From Tubulanus polymorphus (Eukaryota; Nemertea; Palaeonemertea; Tubulaniformes; Tubulanidae), in assembly GCF_964204645.1 (NCBI RefSeq), contig NC_134028.1, positions 20,682,153 to 20,746,152 of the forward strand: 64,000 nucleotides of DNA, read 5' to 3'. The translations under genes were made by a program, and so were the position numbers. Below, in pieces: positions 26,022 to 36,829 of the stretch. The notes under the pieces are model-generated. The model worked only from the letters and a program-made list of their open reading frames with translations. It was not told the DNA's origin and did not search any database. Position 1 is the first letter of the stretch; each line of letters starts with the position of its first letter.

Positions 26022-27527
26022 ATAGCTACGAACCAGTCCCATCTGCGTTAAAATTTAATTCATTAAACTTACAGAAAAACATCTGATTCTAACTCACTAG
26101 ATCCTGATTGTTTTACATTAGCAAAGCAATGGTTTAATGTTTCATGATATTTTTTTCAGTCCGGTGTTCTGACTCTAAGTAAAGTACAATGTCGCGCGGG
26201 ATGTCGTGAACAGATACATAAACCGGGTCAATGTTGTCCGGCCTGTAGCAGCGAGAAAGAGAACACTAAAGGATGTGTTCTGAATGGAATAACCGTCGAA
26301 GATGGGAAATCAATGACAAAACCCGGTGAAAAATGTACATCATGTAAATGCCAGGTATAAATGAATAATCATGTTTGATTCTAAAAAATTTAAGCAATTC
26401 ATACGTATTTCACTGATATATACACACGTTCAATTTCATATTATATAAATATCATTGTTTTCGATGTATTTCAGTCGAGTGAATTGACGCGTATTCGGAA
26501 AGTTTGCGCAGTTTTAAATTGTCCACAAAAATATCAAGTACACGAAGAAAATGAGTGCTGTCCAATTTGTAAAGGTAACTAATCTTTCAAGATGTCCAGG
26601 GGACATGGGTTCGAGTCCTGGCGCGGTGGCATAATTATGTTTGGTCATAACTGCATCTCTTATCTACCCTCTCTTAATTAATTGGGGGAAAAGAAACATC
26701 GATCCCTAACGATTAAGAGGGCTCAACGGGTTGAGGCATAAACAACATAAGTTCTTGTCGTTTAATCTACAATATTTGATTTTTCTTGCAGGTAAAGAAG
26801 CCGTATCGGTCGGTTCTATTCACGGCAGCTGTTTATTTCGCGGTCATCTTCATCAAGAAAATCGACATTTCATGCCGGATAAATGCACGAAATGTTCTTG
26901 TTACAAGGGCGGGATGCAGTGTTATCGTAAATCGTGTCCAGATCTGAATTGCCCGAAACAATTCTTGGTCTACGATAAGAAATCGTGTTGTCCGAAAGGT
27001 AAGCGTCCTGCTGGATGTGCATACAAAGGCAAAATGTACAAGGTAAATATCTTACTATTTGAGTTAAGAGCACATGACTCTTATTGTGAACATATATTCT
27101 AATAACCGTAGGACAGCATAGACGAAATATCCCTGTACATTGTAGTATGTTTTTCATAAAAGAGCAAGAAACTGTCTTTTTAAATTTGAATTAAATCTTT
27201 ATCTTTAATGCTACTCTGTCCTTTATTCCAACCTTGAACTCAGTAGTATTCTATTTATAGATTGATCAGATCTTGAAGGATGGATCCTGTACTGATTGTA
27301 GTTGTAAAGATGGAAAAGTCACCTGCCAAGAAATAACGTGTGGTTCAACTCCTAAATGTTCACAGGTAAATATCTTAGTTTCCATGGCTGAAAACCTGGT
27401 AAAATTGAGGAACTAATGTTAAGATCATTATTGATTGAAAAAACCAATAATTATTGTTCTATCATTTCTTGAGTGAATACCTACTCGATGTTTCGACCAT
27501 ATCCTAATACTTGTTTGCAGGGATACT

Positions 27528-28083
27528 ATTGGGGTGATAAATTAGTAGTTTGCATAGAGGGAGGGAAGCCAGAGTTCGGGGCAGTGGCTGAAGTTAGTAA
27601 ATAACCTACGTAGATGCTTACGTCGCACATAAGACACTGAATAGAAGATAGGTGAAAGTGACGTGAGTATCTGCGTAGGGTTGCTGGTTATAGCGGCAGC
27701 CTTGAGCTCTGGTATGGCTAGGAAATAAACAAGTAATAAACTCGTGACGTATAATATATGTAGAAGTATACGTCACGAGTAACATGAAATAAGATAAAAA
27801 GGGAGGGTCAGCACAGTAAGGGGGAGAGAGATGCTAGAGTGGCGGAGAAGCCTAAAAAATACGAGCTGTAGGAAGGAATAAGAATTGTGCGGGAAAATAA
27901 AGAAAGAACGTAGACCCACGAGAAGAGTTGTTATTATTCTGGAGTCAGAGGGATATCACTTATCGGATTAATCGGAACCAACAACGACAACACGAGGGGA
28001 GAACGCAACGTGGCCCCCACAACAATTGGTTGAGAAATTCAACCCCGCAACATTGTTGGAGAACCGAAAGCAACTCCACAACA
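27528..28083 (+). repeat. Left LTR
   Basis: It starts ATTGGGGTGATAAATTAG and ends CTCCACAACA. A hairpin with arms ACTCGTGACGTATA and TATACGTCACGAGT (about 27,740-27,781) contains CRE-like TGACGT cores and could be a promoter element. Near the 3' end a motif like CAACATTGTTGGAGAAC recurs, and again just past the LTR. Confidence 0.85.
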
Positions 28084-30430
28084 TTGGTGGAGAACAGTGG
28101 TGTATCCTGCACCTCTCGCTGCCAAGCGATCGTGTATATTTGGTGAGTGAACAGGGGTGAAGTAAAAGTGTAAGATGAACGTTACATTCCGTAACCGTTA
28201 TAATTACATGAAATACGGGCCGCTACCGCGGGTTAAGTTGAAATATTGCGGATAACTCGATCTGTGTATAAAAATCATTCCCGTCTGGATTTAATAGCTG
28301 TTTGTTTGTCTTATTCGAGAAATGTGTAATCTTCGTATCGTCATATTCAGTTGAAATGAATTATAGAGCTTCCAGTGCGGAAAGTAGTTGTTTCTTTCCA
28401 TATTTAAATTAATTGAATTATCCGATTTGGTGTGGCGTTTTCGTAAGATCGTGTTTTGGACACTACGTTTTACATGGCAGCAAATTGAATTTACGACTCC
28501 GAATTTAGATTCGTGTGAATTAACGGACATAATGGCGTTCGGAAACGAAGTGATTCTGCGATCATAGCGCGATAAATGAAAAACAGTGGAGTATTAGAGG
28601 CATTATACAAACGCATTTCATCATCGGACAGTTCATAGATCTGCTACGGGAAATCGACCTTGGAGACGTTCAACGGACTACGATTGCGGCTTATAGTAAT
28701 TGTAAATAATATGATATGTATTTCCGCATGTTTTGATTGCTTTTGTAGAATGATACTCAGCGTTTTTAAGTTGCTTGTGTGCTGGGTTATTGTATCTACG
28801 TAGATATAAATATGCACTACGTAAATCTGTTATAGTTTGCTAAATTTGCTGGATGGTATTTCGCGAAAGAATGATTTATTAGTCTAGGTAAGCCACTTGG
28901 TTATCAGTGTAACGATTGAAAGCGCTCACTGCCTGTATATACCTAACAAATAACTGTGGTGTTTATGTGGTTTTAAGAAATATAATGAGTATCGCGAGTT
29001 AGTATAGAATATGTTTATTGTGAAAAGGTTAGATTGGGCGCTCAGTGGTGAATCTTACCGGAGGGGGTTTGAATAGAGTAGTTTATATGAGATGAATTAA
29101 GGTGGACCAGGGACCTGGATGAAGAGTAAGGGATGCTCTAGGGGTGGTCCGGAATAAAACGGGGGATTATAGCCCGAAGGATGAATTCTGAAGATCCTTT
29201 GAAACAGTATAATGTTTAGTGGCTAGCCTCTGGGAAAGATTGGATATATATGTTGGACATTATTAGGGTCGAATATCAAGAAATACCAAATGGGTGATTC
29301 GTCGGCCGGTTCCCTATTTATCCATTGATTTTATTTACTCCGGTAAGGCGTGACATGGGGGATGATACGGAAATGAGAAATGTCACGATACAGCTATTTG
29401 TTAGGTATGCTGAAATGGCCATTCAGGGGATTGGTTTTTTAGAAGTAAAGGGTTGCTCATTGCGTAATACAATAAGCATGATAAGTATTATTCGGTGGAT
29501 TGGGTATCTTAACTGAATGGTCGTAGATAGCAGGGATGTGTGCTCGCTATGTTTTTTTTCCAAACTTTCAGTCCGTCTTGACCTGTTTATATACAGGATG
29601 ATGCGTCGGCCGTTTTACATGTGGGGTTATATCCCCTGATTTGCGGGAAGGAATTAGAACAATTCGAATATCAGATGTGGGTGGTTTGGAAGACCATAGG
29701 CCCAGGAGTTAAAGTTAATTTTTGAGAATCGGCTGTTTGAATGGCACTGAATGAGTAGTGTCCAGAGGAATTTTCCCTAACTTTTGGGTGATGCATCTTA
29801 ATGAGTTTTGTGGTCACTTTATGACATCCTTCCATAAATATATGGCGGCCTGCCTGTCTATTTCAACGGTTCCAAGCCGCAAATAGCAGTTCATGTTATC
29901 CCTGCCTAGACTACGGATAAATGTGCTTTCTGAGGCAATGGGTGGGGACTAGCAGCTGACATCTCAATAATGCGAATGTACGCATGCGGTATATTCATTT
30001 TTGGTATGTTTTGGCTTACCTTTATGTTACGTACACATAGAAAAATTATTATGAAATTGTTTGTGAATTCATTGTTGAGCATGTCTGTTGCCAACGTGTG
30101 CTGGGCACATAATAATCAACTAAAATAATGATGTATTTGGCATCTGTATTAATTTACGTCGTTGATTGGGGTCGGGACAGGTTTGACAAATCATCTGATA
30201 TCGGTTAAGGTAACGGCTGATAGTTTGGACAGTGGGAAATTGACATGTTTGCAATGGTAATTTTAAAGACAAATTAGGCTGCACACACTGATTATTTTTT
30301 TTTGGTAAAGATAACGAGAACGAGAAGAGTCAGAAAGTTGAAGTGGTTGGTCATATATTGTTAAATTATTAGACTACATGAATGTGGATATAGAGAAATG
30401 GGTGATTGTCTATGAAAGCTATTTGGGAAG
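28084..30430. other. Left internal region of LTR element; no gene
   Basis: Starts with the PBS-like TTGGTGGAGAACAGTGG. The following 2.3 kb has no ORF of note on either strand and no recognisable retroviral-type domain. Confidence 0.55.
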
Positions 30431-30484
30431 TTGTGTTTGATATGTTTTTTTTTGCAACAGAAAATAAGTCGGAACAAATTGTTA

Positions 30485-30800
30485 GATGGAAAAGGCCAAG
30501 CGCCCCAGCTGCTTGACGTTTATTTGAAAAATTATACCAAAACACGTGACAACCTAATTTGCTGTCACGTACAAAATTACAATATCATCAATCTAACAAA
30601 GAAATACAAAGTCATACAAAACTAACTAGGTCAACCGCCCCAGCTGGATTGACCTAGTTTCTGATTTAAACAATTATCGGAAAAAATACTACGCGGTCAA
30701 ACGCCCCTGCTGTTTGACCTATTTATGAATACAAGTAACTACACCACTATTGCTAAGAAGTCGAACGCCCCAGCTGTTTGACCTAGTTCGGAGTAAAAAG
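30485..30800. repeat. Four hairpin-like CGCCCCAGCTG repeats after YR gene
   Basis: Copies of CGCCCCAGCTG (one reads CGCCCCTGCTG) occur at about 30,500, 30,636, 30,700 and 30,766. Each is flanked by inverted GTCAA/TTGAC arms (as in GGTCAAACG and TGTTTGACC). They lie just downstream of the recombinase gene in its transcription direction. YR retroelements often carry structured terminal repeats there; a role in circular junctions is inferred. Confidence 0.6.
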
Positions 30801-30869
30801 TCCTCGATTAATCGTAAGTGGGCTATAAAAATGCCACAAAGCCACCCACCTGTGGCTGAGCCCACACGA

Positions 30870-31823
30870 TCACCTCGCAATCCTTATGTATTTACGGAAG
30901 GCCTCGGAATTCCACCGGCCTGCCGCCCTAATCTGTGCGTCGGGGACTCCCCTCGATGCTGCATCGGTTGCAGCGACGATGCGGAAGGAGTGACCCTTGA
31001 ACGCCCTAGGTGACAGTTTACACCATTCCAGCAGGCACACGAGGGGACGGTCGAATGCTCGCCTTAACCACGGAGCTCCACTGCAGTCTATAAAAAGCGG
31101 GCCTGGACGCGGGCCTCGGCGCTGTAAATAAGTGGTGATAGTCGATCGGGCATCGGTAACCCTGGTCGAAAGGGAGGAAAAATCAACCTGTATGACCTGA
31201 GGGCCAACGCGTGCGCTGTGCTTAAACTTCTTTAGGATTATTTGGAGACCAAAGGCGGTGAGTGCCACGTCTTCGAGCTGTACTACACTCTGCGTTAGGG
31301 CGAGTGTCCTCGGTTAGAGCTCCCCTAGGCGGAAATAACCACAAAACGCGATGGTCATAACCGATTTCACTAAAAGGCGGTTGTAGGACAGACTTTCCGT
31401 CACAGCAAGACAGTCAAATAAACGGGCCAAAACATCTGCGGTAATTGGGAGACGAACGTCGAAACTCCGCGATAGATTTCTCGCGCCTGCTAACATTTTC
31501 TGAATGATAAATGATCGACAAGGGTCGGCCTCCCATTTTATCTTGTGAAAATATGAAATTGCCGACAATGTCGACGCAGTAGCTGCGGCCGACAAACCCT
31601 TTTCGTGCAAATGTGCGACGAACAAGACGATGGAATATACCGAAACCGGGACCAAAATTGTGATGCCCAACTGCTGGCCAAACGCGACTAGCTTACCCCA
31701 AGACCGATCATAGGCCTTCGCGGTTTCCGTCGTCAAAGCCGCTGCTAACAGGGCGTCTATAGTAGGTTTATATTTGCTGGCAGCCAAGACTGGGGAACCG
31801 GCGTAGGTTGAAGGTCGGCCCAT
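30870..31823 (-). pseudogene. Tyrosine recombinase of DIRS/Ngaro-like element
   Basis: A single frame from 31,823 to 30,870 is broken only by a TAA at 31,314-31,316, straight after the first catalytic-Arg motif (FCGYFRLGEL). The rest contains the HSFR motif (H-x-x-R), the GRW box and the final tyrosine in FRKYIR, so all residues of the R-H-R-Y active site are present but split by the stop. The N-terminal core-binding part (AYDRSWGKLVAF) overlaps the end of the RT gene by about 67 bases. YR retroelements use this enzyme in place of a DDE integrase. This copy is probably inactive unless the stop is read through. Confidence 0.85.
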
Positions 31824-33349
31824 GGCGCTTCCATGCGAAATCGACGAAACTGGAACCGAGAAAGTAGGTCGGGTAAAATGTTATATTTCCCGGGTATATG
31901 TTCGCTAATGAAAACGATGTCAAATTTCAAACAAACAGAGACCATCTTGCGGACGAGGGTCATCATAGCCTTGTCCCGTGAAGATTGTTTATTAATAACG
32001 TGGACCACCGATTGGTTATCGGAATTAAAACATATAGTCTTATTTTTCCAATGTGCCCCCCAGATTGATAGTGCGGCAACGATTGGGTATCGTTCAAGGA
32101 CCGCGATCGAACAAGACTTCCAGCTTAAAGGCCACGAACCGTGGAACCAGTGGGTGCCGTAAACGGCACCGTAACCAAAAGCACCGGCGGAATCAGTGTA
32201 CAAATTCAAACGATCGTTAGTGAGCTTACGCTCATCGATGAAAAATGATCGACCGTTAAAATTTGAAAGGAAGACGTTCCAGACCCGGAGATCATTCTTC
32301 GCGCTCGCCGTCAGCGAAATGTGCAACGAACGGTGAGGCACGCCCACGGTGAGGTCGATCAGCCTCCTGAGAAACGGTCGTCCCGGTACGATGACTGAGC
32401 AGGCAAAATTCAACGTCCCTAGTAGTGACTGTAACTCTCGCAAAGTCACATTCCGTTTAGACAGGAATGTTTCCACCAGGGCCATGCATTTTGCCAATTT
32501 ATCTTCCGGCAAACGTGCCTCGTGCAAAATAGTATCGAGCGTGATGCCGGCAAACGGTAGGATTTGCGACGGGCGAAAAGTTTTGACTTCCTTTATGGGT
32601 ACGCCGAGCTGTTCGCATAGGTCAAGAAAATTTATCAGATCGCGGTCGCACTTAGATTTGCCCTTAGCAATAATCAAAAAATCATCTAAAATATGTACAA
32701 TGTGGGAAATCCCGAGCTTATTAATCGCAATCCATTTAATACACGACGAGAACCGGTCAAAAATCGCGCAGGAGCTGGCTGCGCCCATGGGCAGAACTGC
32801 GTCGACGTAAAAAAGACCGTCTAAAGTGAAACCCAACAGTGGTTGGTCTAACTTATGTATAGGGATTATCCTGAAAGCCGACTCTATGTCGGTCTTTGCT
32901 AGGAAAACATCGTCACCAAGGGACTTGATGATTTTAATCGCATCCTGGATTGTCGAGTATTTAATGGTGGATGCCTCCTCGGGAATAAAATCGTTTATCG
33001 ACGAGCCTTCCGGGTACGATAGATGGTGAATAACCCTAAAACCCCCGGAGCTTTTAGGAACTACCCCTAGGGGTGAAACGTGAATTGGGGTACCGTCCGG
33101 CATGACTGGAGTCTGAAAAGGGCCCAGAACTCTACCCGTTGCAAGCTCTTTGTTGACTCTTTCACGTATCACGTCAGGGCGCTCCCTAGCGGACTTAAGG
33201 TTATCGACGCATTTGGTAGGTGAGGGGCCAGAGAAAAAACTATCTAAGCGAAAACCCGAAGTAAAACCTTCAATAATAATGTCACGATCCTCGGCCTTGT
33301 AATCGTAAATGTATTTTCTAAGTTCGGAAATTTTGACCGGCGTCGGCAA
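31757..33349 (-). CDS. Reverse transcriptase-RNase H of DIRS/Ngaro-like element
   Basis: An open frame of 530 codons. RT motifs include the palm aspartate in AKTDIESAFRII (about residue 154), VLPMGAASSCAIF, and the catalytic ILDDFLIIA with LDD at about 221-223. The RNase H domain (about 380-500) has NLYTDSAGAFGYGAVYG, LERYPIVAAL, CFNSDNQSVV and HIPGKYNILPDLLSR. This RT-RH arrangement followed by a YR is characteristic of DIRS/Ngaro elements. The frame has no ATG at its 5' end and begins next to the gag stop in another frame, so expression probably needs frameshifting, reinitiation or splicing. Confidence 0.88.
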   Translation of the reverse strand: MPTPVKISELRKYIYDYKAEDRDIIIEGFTSGFRLDSFFSGPSPTKCVDNLKSARERPDVIRERVNKELATGRVLGPFQTPVMPDGTPIHVSPLGVVPKSSGGFRVIHHLSYPEGSSINDFIPEEASTIKYSTIQDAIKIIKSLGDDVFLAKTDIESAFRIIPIHKLDQPLLGFTLDGLFYVDAVLPMGAASSCAIFDRFSSCIKWIAINKLGISHIVHILDDFLIIAKGKSKCDRDLINFLDLCEQLGVPIKEVKTFRPSQILPFAGITLDTILHEARLPEDKLAKCMALVETFLSKRNVTLRELQSLLGTLNFACSVIVPGRPFLRRLIDLTVGVPHRSLHISLTASAKNDLRVWNVFLSNFNGRSFFIDERKLTNDRLNLYTDSAGAFGYGAVYGTHWFHGSWPLSWKSCSIAVLERYPIVAALSIWGAHWKNKTICFNSDNQSVVHVINKQSSRDKAMMTLVRKMVSVCLKFDIVFISEHIPGKYNILPDLLSRFQFRRFRMEAPWADLQPTPVPQSWLPANINLL

Positions 33350-33350
33350 A

Positions 33351-34322
33351 CTATGATTTGTAGGTGGGGTCGCTACGTTTATATCCAGGCGAGGGGCTGG
33401 GCGTTTTCCGACGCGGACAGTGAGCGGCTGAATGTGGGCCTCTGCCTAACTTGCATTGGTGGGCGTATATGCAAGATTTTCGGGGACAGGACGAGGCGGC
33501 GCTATTAAACGCGTAGCAGAAATTGACTGCCTGGCCCGAAGATGCTCGAAAGGGCCGTTTCAAGTTATTATTTCGAGTCTTCGCTTCCAACCACAGCTCC
33601 CAATTGGTGGCGTCCCACCTGCCGGCGACATCTGAAGCCGCACGGAGCGCACGAAAATTCTGGTCGTAAAACACCCAATCCCCGCCCTGGGACGCAAGGT
33701 TCTGGACGCTTCGACCGTACTTGATCAGAGGTATGGCGTCATGAGGATGACGGCGCAAATGGACAGTAGAAAAGATTTCGAATGCCCTTACCCACTGCTC
33801 GATCGACTTAATGGCTGTAAGCCTGGGTGTCGCTATAGATACGTGAGGCGTTTCCTGACCGGGGGCGGGCAGCACGTTAAAGGAATACGCCGCATCGGGC
33901 TTGCGCAAAAGCACCACGAAATCCAGCCATTTTCCTGACCAAATAGATTCTTTTATCTTAACCGGCACTAACGCATCCAATGCCACCGCGGCGGGTAGAA
34001 AAGACCCCGGTCCGCTCAACTGTGGTTGTTGATAAAAACCCATACCATCGGGGATGATATTACCTGCTTCCGGCGCTGCCACATCCAAGGCCTGCGGTAC
34101 TGTTATGGTCCCCTGCTGAGGCGTATTCTCAGCCTGCTGAGGTGTATTTGCAGCGGTGTTTGCAGGGATGGCGTTGACCTGGGGTAACAAAGAGACCGCT
34201 CTTTCGAGAGTCTCCAGCAGGCGGTCTGCCCGAGCCTCCTTCTCTGAGATAGCCCCAGCTGGCGCTTTCCTCCGCTTGTTTGAGGCTGGGGTTGCCTGTT
34301 GCTTTCTCTTGGTGCGCTGCAT
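33351..34322 (-). CDS. Gag-like protein of DIRS/Ngaro-like element
   Basis: This 323-residue protein starts with a basic stretch (MQRTKRKQQ), followed by a Gln/Pro/Ala-rich linker and a central domain (ESIWSGKWLDFVVLL, EQWVRAFEIFSTVHLRRHP). The Cys/His-rich end (CYAFNSAASSCPRKSC, YAHQCKLGRG) may be a zinc-binding nucleic-acid motif. Its position upstream of RT and on the same strand fits Gag. The stop lies next to the start of the RT frame. Confidence 0.8.
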   Translation of the reverse strand: MQRTKRKQQATPASNKRRKAPAGAISEKEARADRLLETLERAVSLLPQVNAIPANTAANTPQQAENTPQQGTITVPQALDVAAPEAGNIIPDGMGFYQQPQLSGPGSFLPAAVALDALVPVKIKESIWSGKWLDFVVLLRKPDAAYSFNVLPAPGQETPHVSIATPRLTAIKSIEQWVRAFEIFSTVHLRRHPHDAIPLIKYGRSVQNLASQGGDWVFYDQNFRALRAASDVAGRWDATNWELWLEAKTRNNNLKRPFRASSGQAVNFCYAFNSAASSCPRKSCIYAHQCKLGRGPHSAAHCPRRKTPSPSPGYKRSDPTYKS

Positions 34323-34407
34323 TATTACTCTATATGACTACTAAAACACAAAATACGTGCGGGTTATTAACCGTATCAGTATTATGAATAAGACCTGCCT
34401 ACTGCCG

Positions 34408-35120
34408 GCAGCAGGAAAATTAAGCCCTAATATTAATGATTATTTCGTGGGCACCTGCCCAGAAGCAGGAAAATTAAGCCCTTATACTAATTATTATTTC
34501 CTGGGCACCTGCCCAGAAGCAGGAAAATTAAGCCCTAATATTAATGATTATCTCGTTGGCACCTGCCCAGAAGCAGGAAAATTAAGCCCTAATATTAATG
34601 ATTATTTCGTGGGCACCTGCCCAGAAGCAGGAAAATTAAGCCCTTATACTAATTATTATTTTCCTGGGCACCTGCCCAGAAGCAGGAAAATTAAGCCCTA
34701 ATATTAATGATTATCTCGTTGGCACCTGCCCATAAGCAGGAAAATTAAGCCCTAATATTGATGATTAATTCGTAGGCACCTGCCCAGAAGCAGGAAAATT
34801 AAGCCCTTATACTAATTGTTATTTCCTGGGCACCTGCCCAGAAGCAGGAAAATTAAGCCCTTATGTTAATGATTGTCTCGTGGGCACCTGCCCAGAAGCA
34901 GGAAAATTAAGCCCAATATTAATGATTATATCGTGGTAACCCGCCCAGAAGCAGGAAAATTAAGTCCAATATTCATGATTAATTATCCCATGGGCACCTG
35001 CCTAGAAGCAGGGAAATTAAGCCCTATATCAATATGTATCACAGGAAAATTAAGCCCTCATATTTAACATTTATTCATGGGCACCTGCCCCGAAGCAGGA
35101 AAATTAAGCCCGATATTAAT
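34408..35120. repeat. 54-bp tandem repeat, about 14 copies
   Basis: Each unit contains GCAGGAAAATTAAGCCC and GGCACCTGCCCAGAAGCAGG, the latter with CCTGC/GCAGG arms. Successive starts are 54-55 bp apart over most of the array. Units alternate in three variants (TAATGATTATTTCG, TAATTATTATTTCC, TAATGATTATCTCG), giving a 162-bp higher-order unit repeated about three times. The array lies between the gag and SGNH genes; since 54 is a multiple of 3 it reads open in some frames, without evidence of coding. Confidence 0.9.
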
Positions 35121-35533
35121 GCTTATCTCCTGGGACCTCCAGTACAGTAGCATATTCTAAAAACCTTTACGGTAATGATCGGGAAAAATGCACGCCCTAA
35201 TCAATGGTTATTGCAGGATTAGGAAAATTCCATGGGCCCCTGGCCAGAGGCAGGCAAAATTCAACCTTTCATCAATGAAGACCAGGTAAAAAACTTAAAG
35301 GTAATAACGTGCATAGAAACATCAAACTGTATCATTTCTGAGCATCCGAGCATTAAGTTATTGGCTCAAGGATTACTGAGTACGTAAAGTATATATATAT
35401 ATATATTTAAGGAGGCTATATCAATCACTAATTTATTTATTTATATGTTAACGAATACTATATAATTTTTTTTTTTTTTATAATATACAAGCAGTTATGT
35501 ATGTGTGTCCATATCACTACGTATTTCCATGCT
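35121..35533. other. Spacer between repeat array and SGNH gene
   Basis: AT-rich sequence with a short (TA)n and a T run near 35,470. One degenerate unit of the upstream array may be present at about 35,235. No gene is seen. Confidence 0.4.
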
Positions 35534-36163
35534 TCAGACCCTTTCACTCCTATTAGTCCCGAGACACTTCCCGGCCTTAACCATCGCCCCACGGAGTGAC
35601 CGATATAGTTTAATGTTGCCCTGTTTGTTCAAGTGAACTAGATCCCCACCATACAGATTATATCTAGAATTCCAAAACCCCCGATGCCGCCAGGAAAATA
35701 TCTTTTCGCACCCTGTACAAGCGGCGTGCAGAAATTCCTGCGCTTGTCTAACCCTACTATTCCCAGTAATTTCGTTAAAACTGCGCCATCTCTGGCGGCG
35801 AATAGGGTCACATATATACACAACACCACCCGTACGCTCGACAATGGCATTAGCGTATTGAAATATTTTCATTCCAACATACGCTGGGGTTAGATACCGG
35901 TTATCTAGGTCGTTTGACCCAATCTGCAGCAAAACTAATGTAGGCCGCTGCTCACAGATCAATGAGAGCACATCACGGTTTATCAAAATATTATTAAATA
36001 ATATAGTTGCTCCCCCAATACCGATCAAATGAGGTGCCGCAAAGTCTAAACCAGCTAGACCCCAATCGGAATTAACAATAGAGGAAGCAGAACTATTCTC
36101 TCTCACAAAATCACCCAGGCGCCTTATATAACTATGGCCTACGACTACAATGTTCTTAGACAT
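35534..36163 (-). CDS. SGNH-fold hydrolase-like protein of YR element
   Basis: A 209-residue protein with the blocks of SGNH/GDSL esterases: VVVGHSYIRRL at the N-terminus (nucleophile Ser), LLQIGSNDL in the middle (Gly and Asn of the oxyanion hole) and GDLVHLNKQG near the C-terminus (Asp-x-x-His). I recall hydrolase ORFs of this kind in Ngaro-type YR elements, and esterases also occur in some LINEs. It is on the same strand as gag and RT, about 1.2 kb upstream of gag, so it is probably part of the element. The substrate is unknown. Confidence 0.8.
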   Translation of the reverse strand: MSKNIVVVGHSYIRRLGDFVRENSSASSIVNSDWGLAGLDFAAPHLIGIGGATILFNNILINRDVLSLICEQRPTLVLLQIGSNDLDNRYLTPAYVGMKIFQYANAIVERTGGVVYICDPIRRQRWRSFNEITGNSRVRQAQEFLHAACTGCEKIFSWRHRGFWNSRYNLYGGDLVHLNKQGNIKLYRSLRGAMVKAGKCLGTNRSERV

Positions 36164-36829
36164 CCTATCTAAAAATACCGGTATTCAAAAGTATCGGATG
36201 AGTACGTAAAAAAAAGGATAATTAACGATTAAAAAAGGAGAAATGAAAATGTTTGTTTTTTGCATGACTACAATTGTATAGGCTTGTTCTCATTAAATGT
36301 AAGATCAATATACAGATGTACATGCCTCATAATTGTTATATATTACTGATGAAAAGAGTCTCATATTTGATATTTGTAGATGATTGCTTTCCCTTAGATA
36401 AAGTTCGTGTGTTAAGTTTATAAGTATTTAGAAATTTTTTTTGGCTTACCGTAAAATTCTATGGGGTCCATGTAGGTCTCGTTGATGAATAAGATGAACT
36501 GATGATGAGTGGGGTGTGTTGCTTAGCTAAGGTAGAAGTTATGCGGGATGGGATAATAGGGAAAGGGTCAGAAATTGTGATTTATGGCTACTTTACAGGT
36601 GTTGTAAATTGATGTACGGAATGGTGGTTGTGTATCATTAGTCTTGATGTTCTGAAGGTTTTGTGTAATTTTCATTACCCTGCGGCTGGCTTTAAGTTGT
36701 AAGAGATGTTGCTTATAAATGATGTTCTGAAGCCTGTGCACTTTTGAAAAGATTTTTTTTTTGGAAACTACAATAGGGTCTTGTGACTTTTTGGCGATTG
36801 GGGACCAATCGTCTGGGGAGGAGGATAGT
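36164..36829. other. Right internal region of LTR element; no gene
   Basis: Mostly AT-rich with no ORF of note. It ends in the purine-rich GGGGAGGAGGATAGT just before the right LTR, the expected place of a polypurine tract on the plus strand. Confidence 0.5.

Noticed and set aside
32349-32810. Plus-strand frame of 153 codons
   Set aside because: It is a shadow of the minus-strand RT-RNase H gene, which has clear catalytic motifs.
34357-34701. Repetitive 114-codon protein on the plus strand
   Set aside because: It follows the 54-bp tandem array, whose period is a multiple of 3; no start context or homology.
34408-35120. CRISPR-like array
   Set aside because: The repeats are contiguous 54-bp tandem units without unique spacers, in an animal genome.
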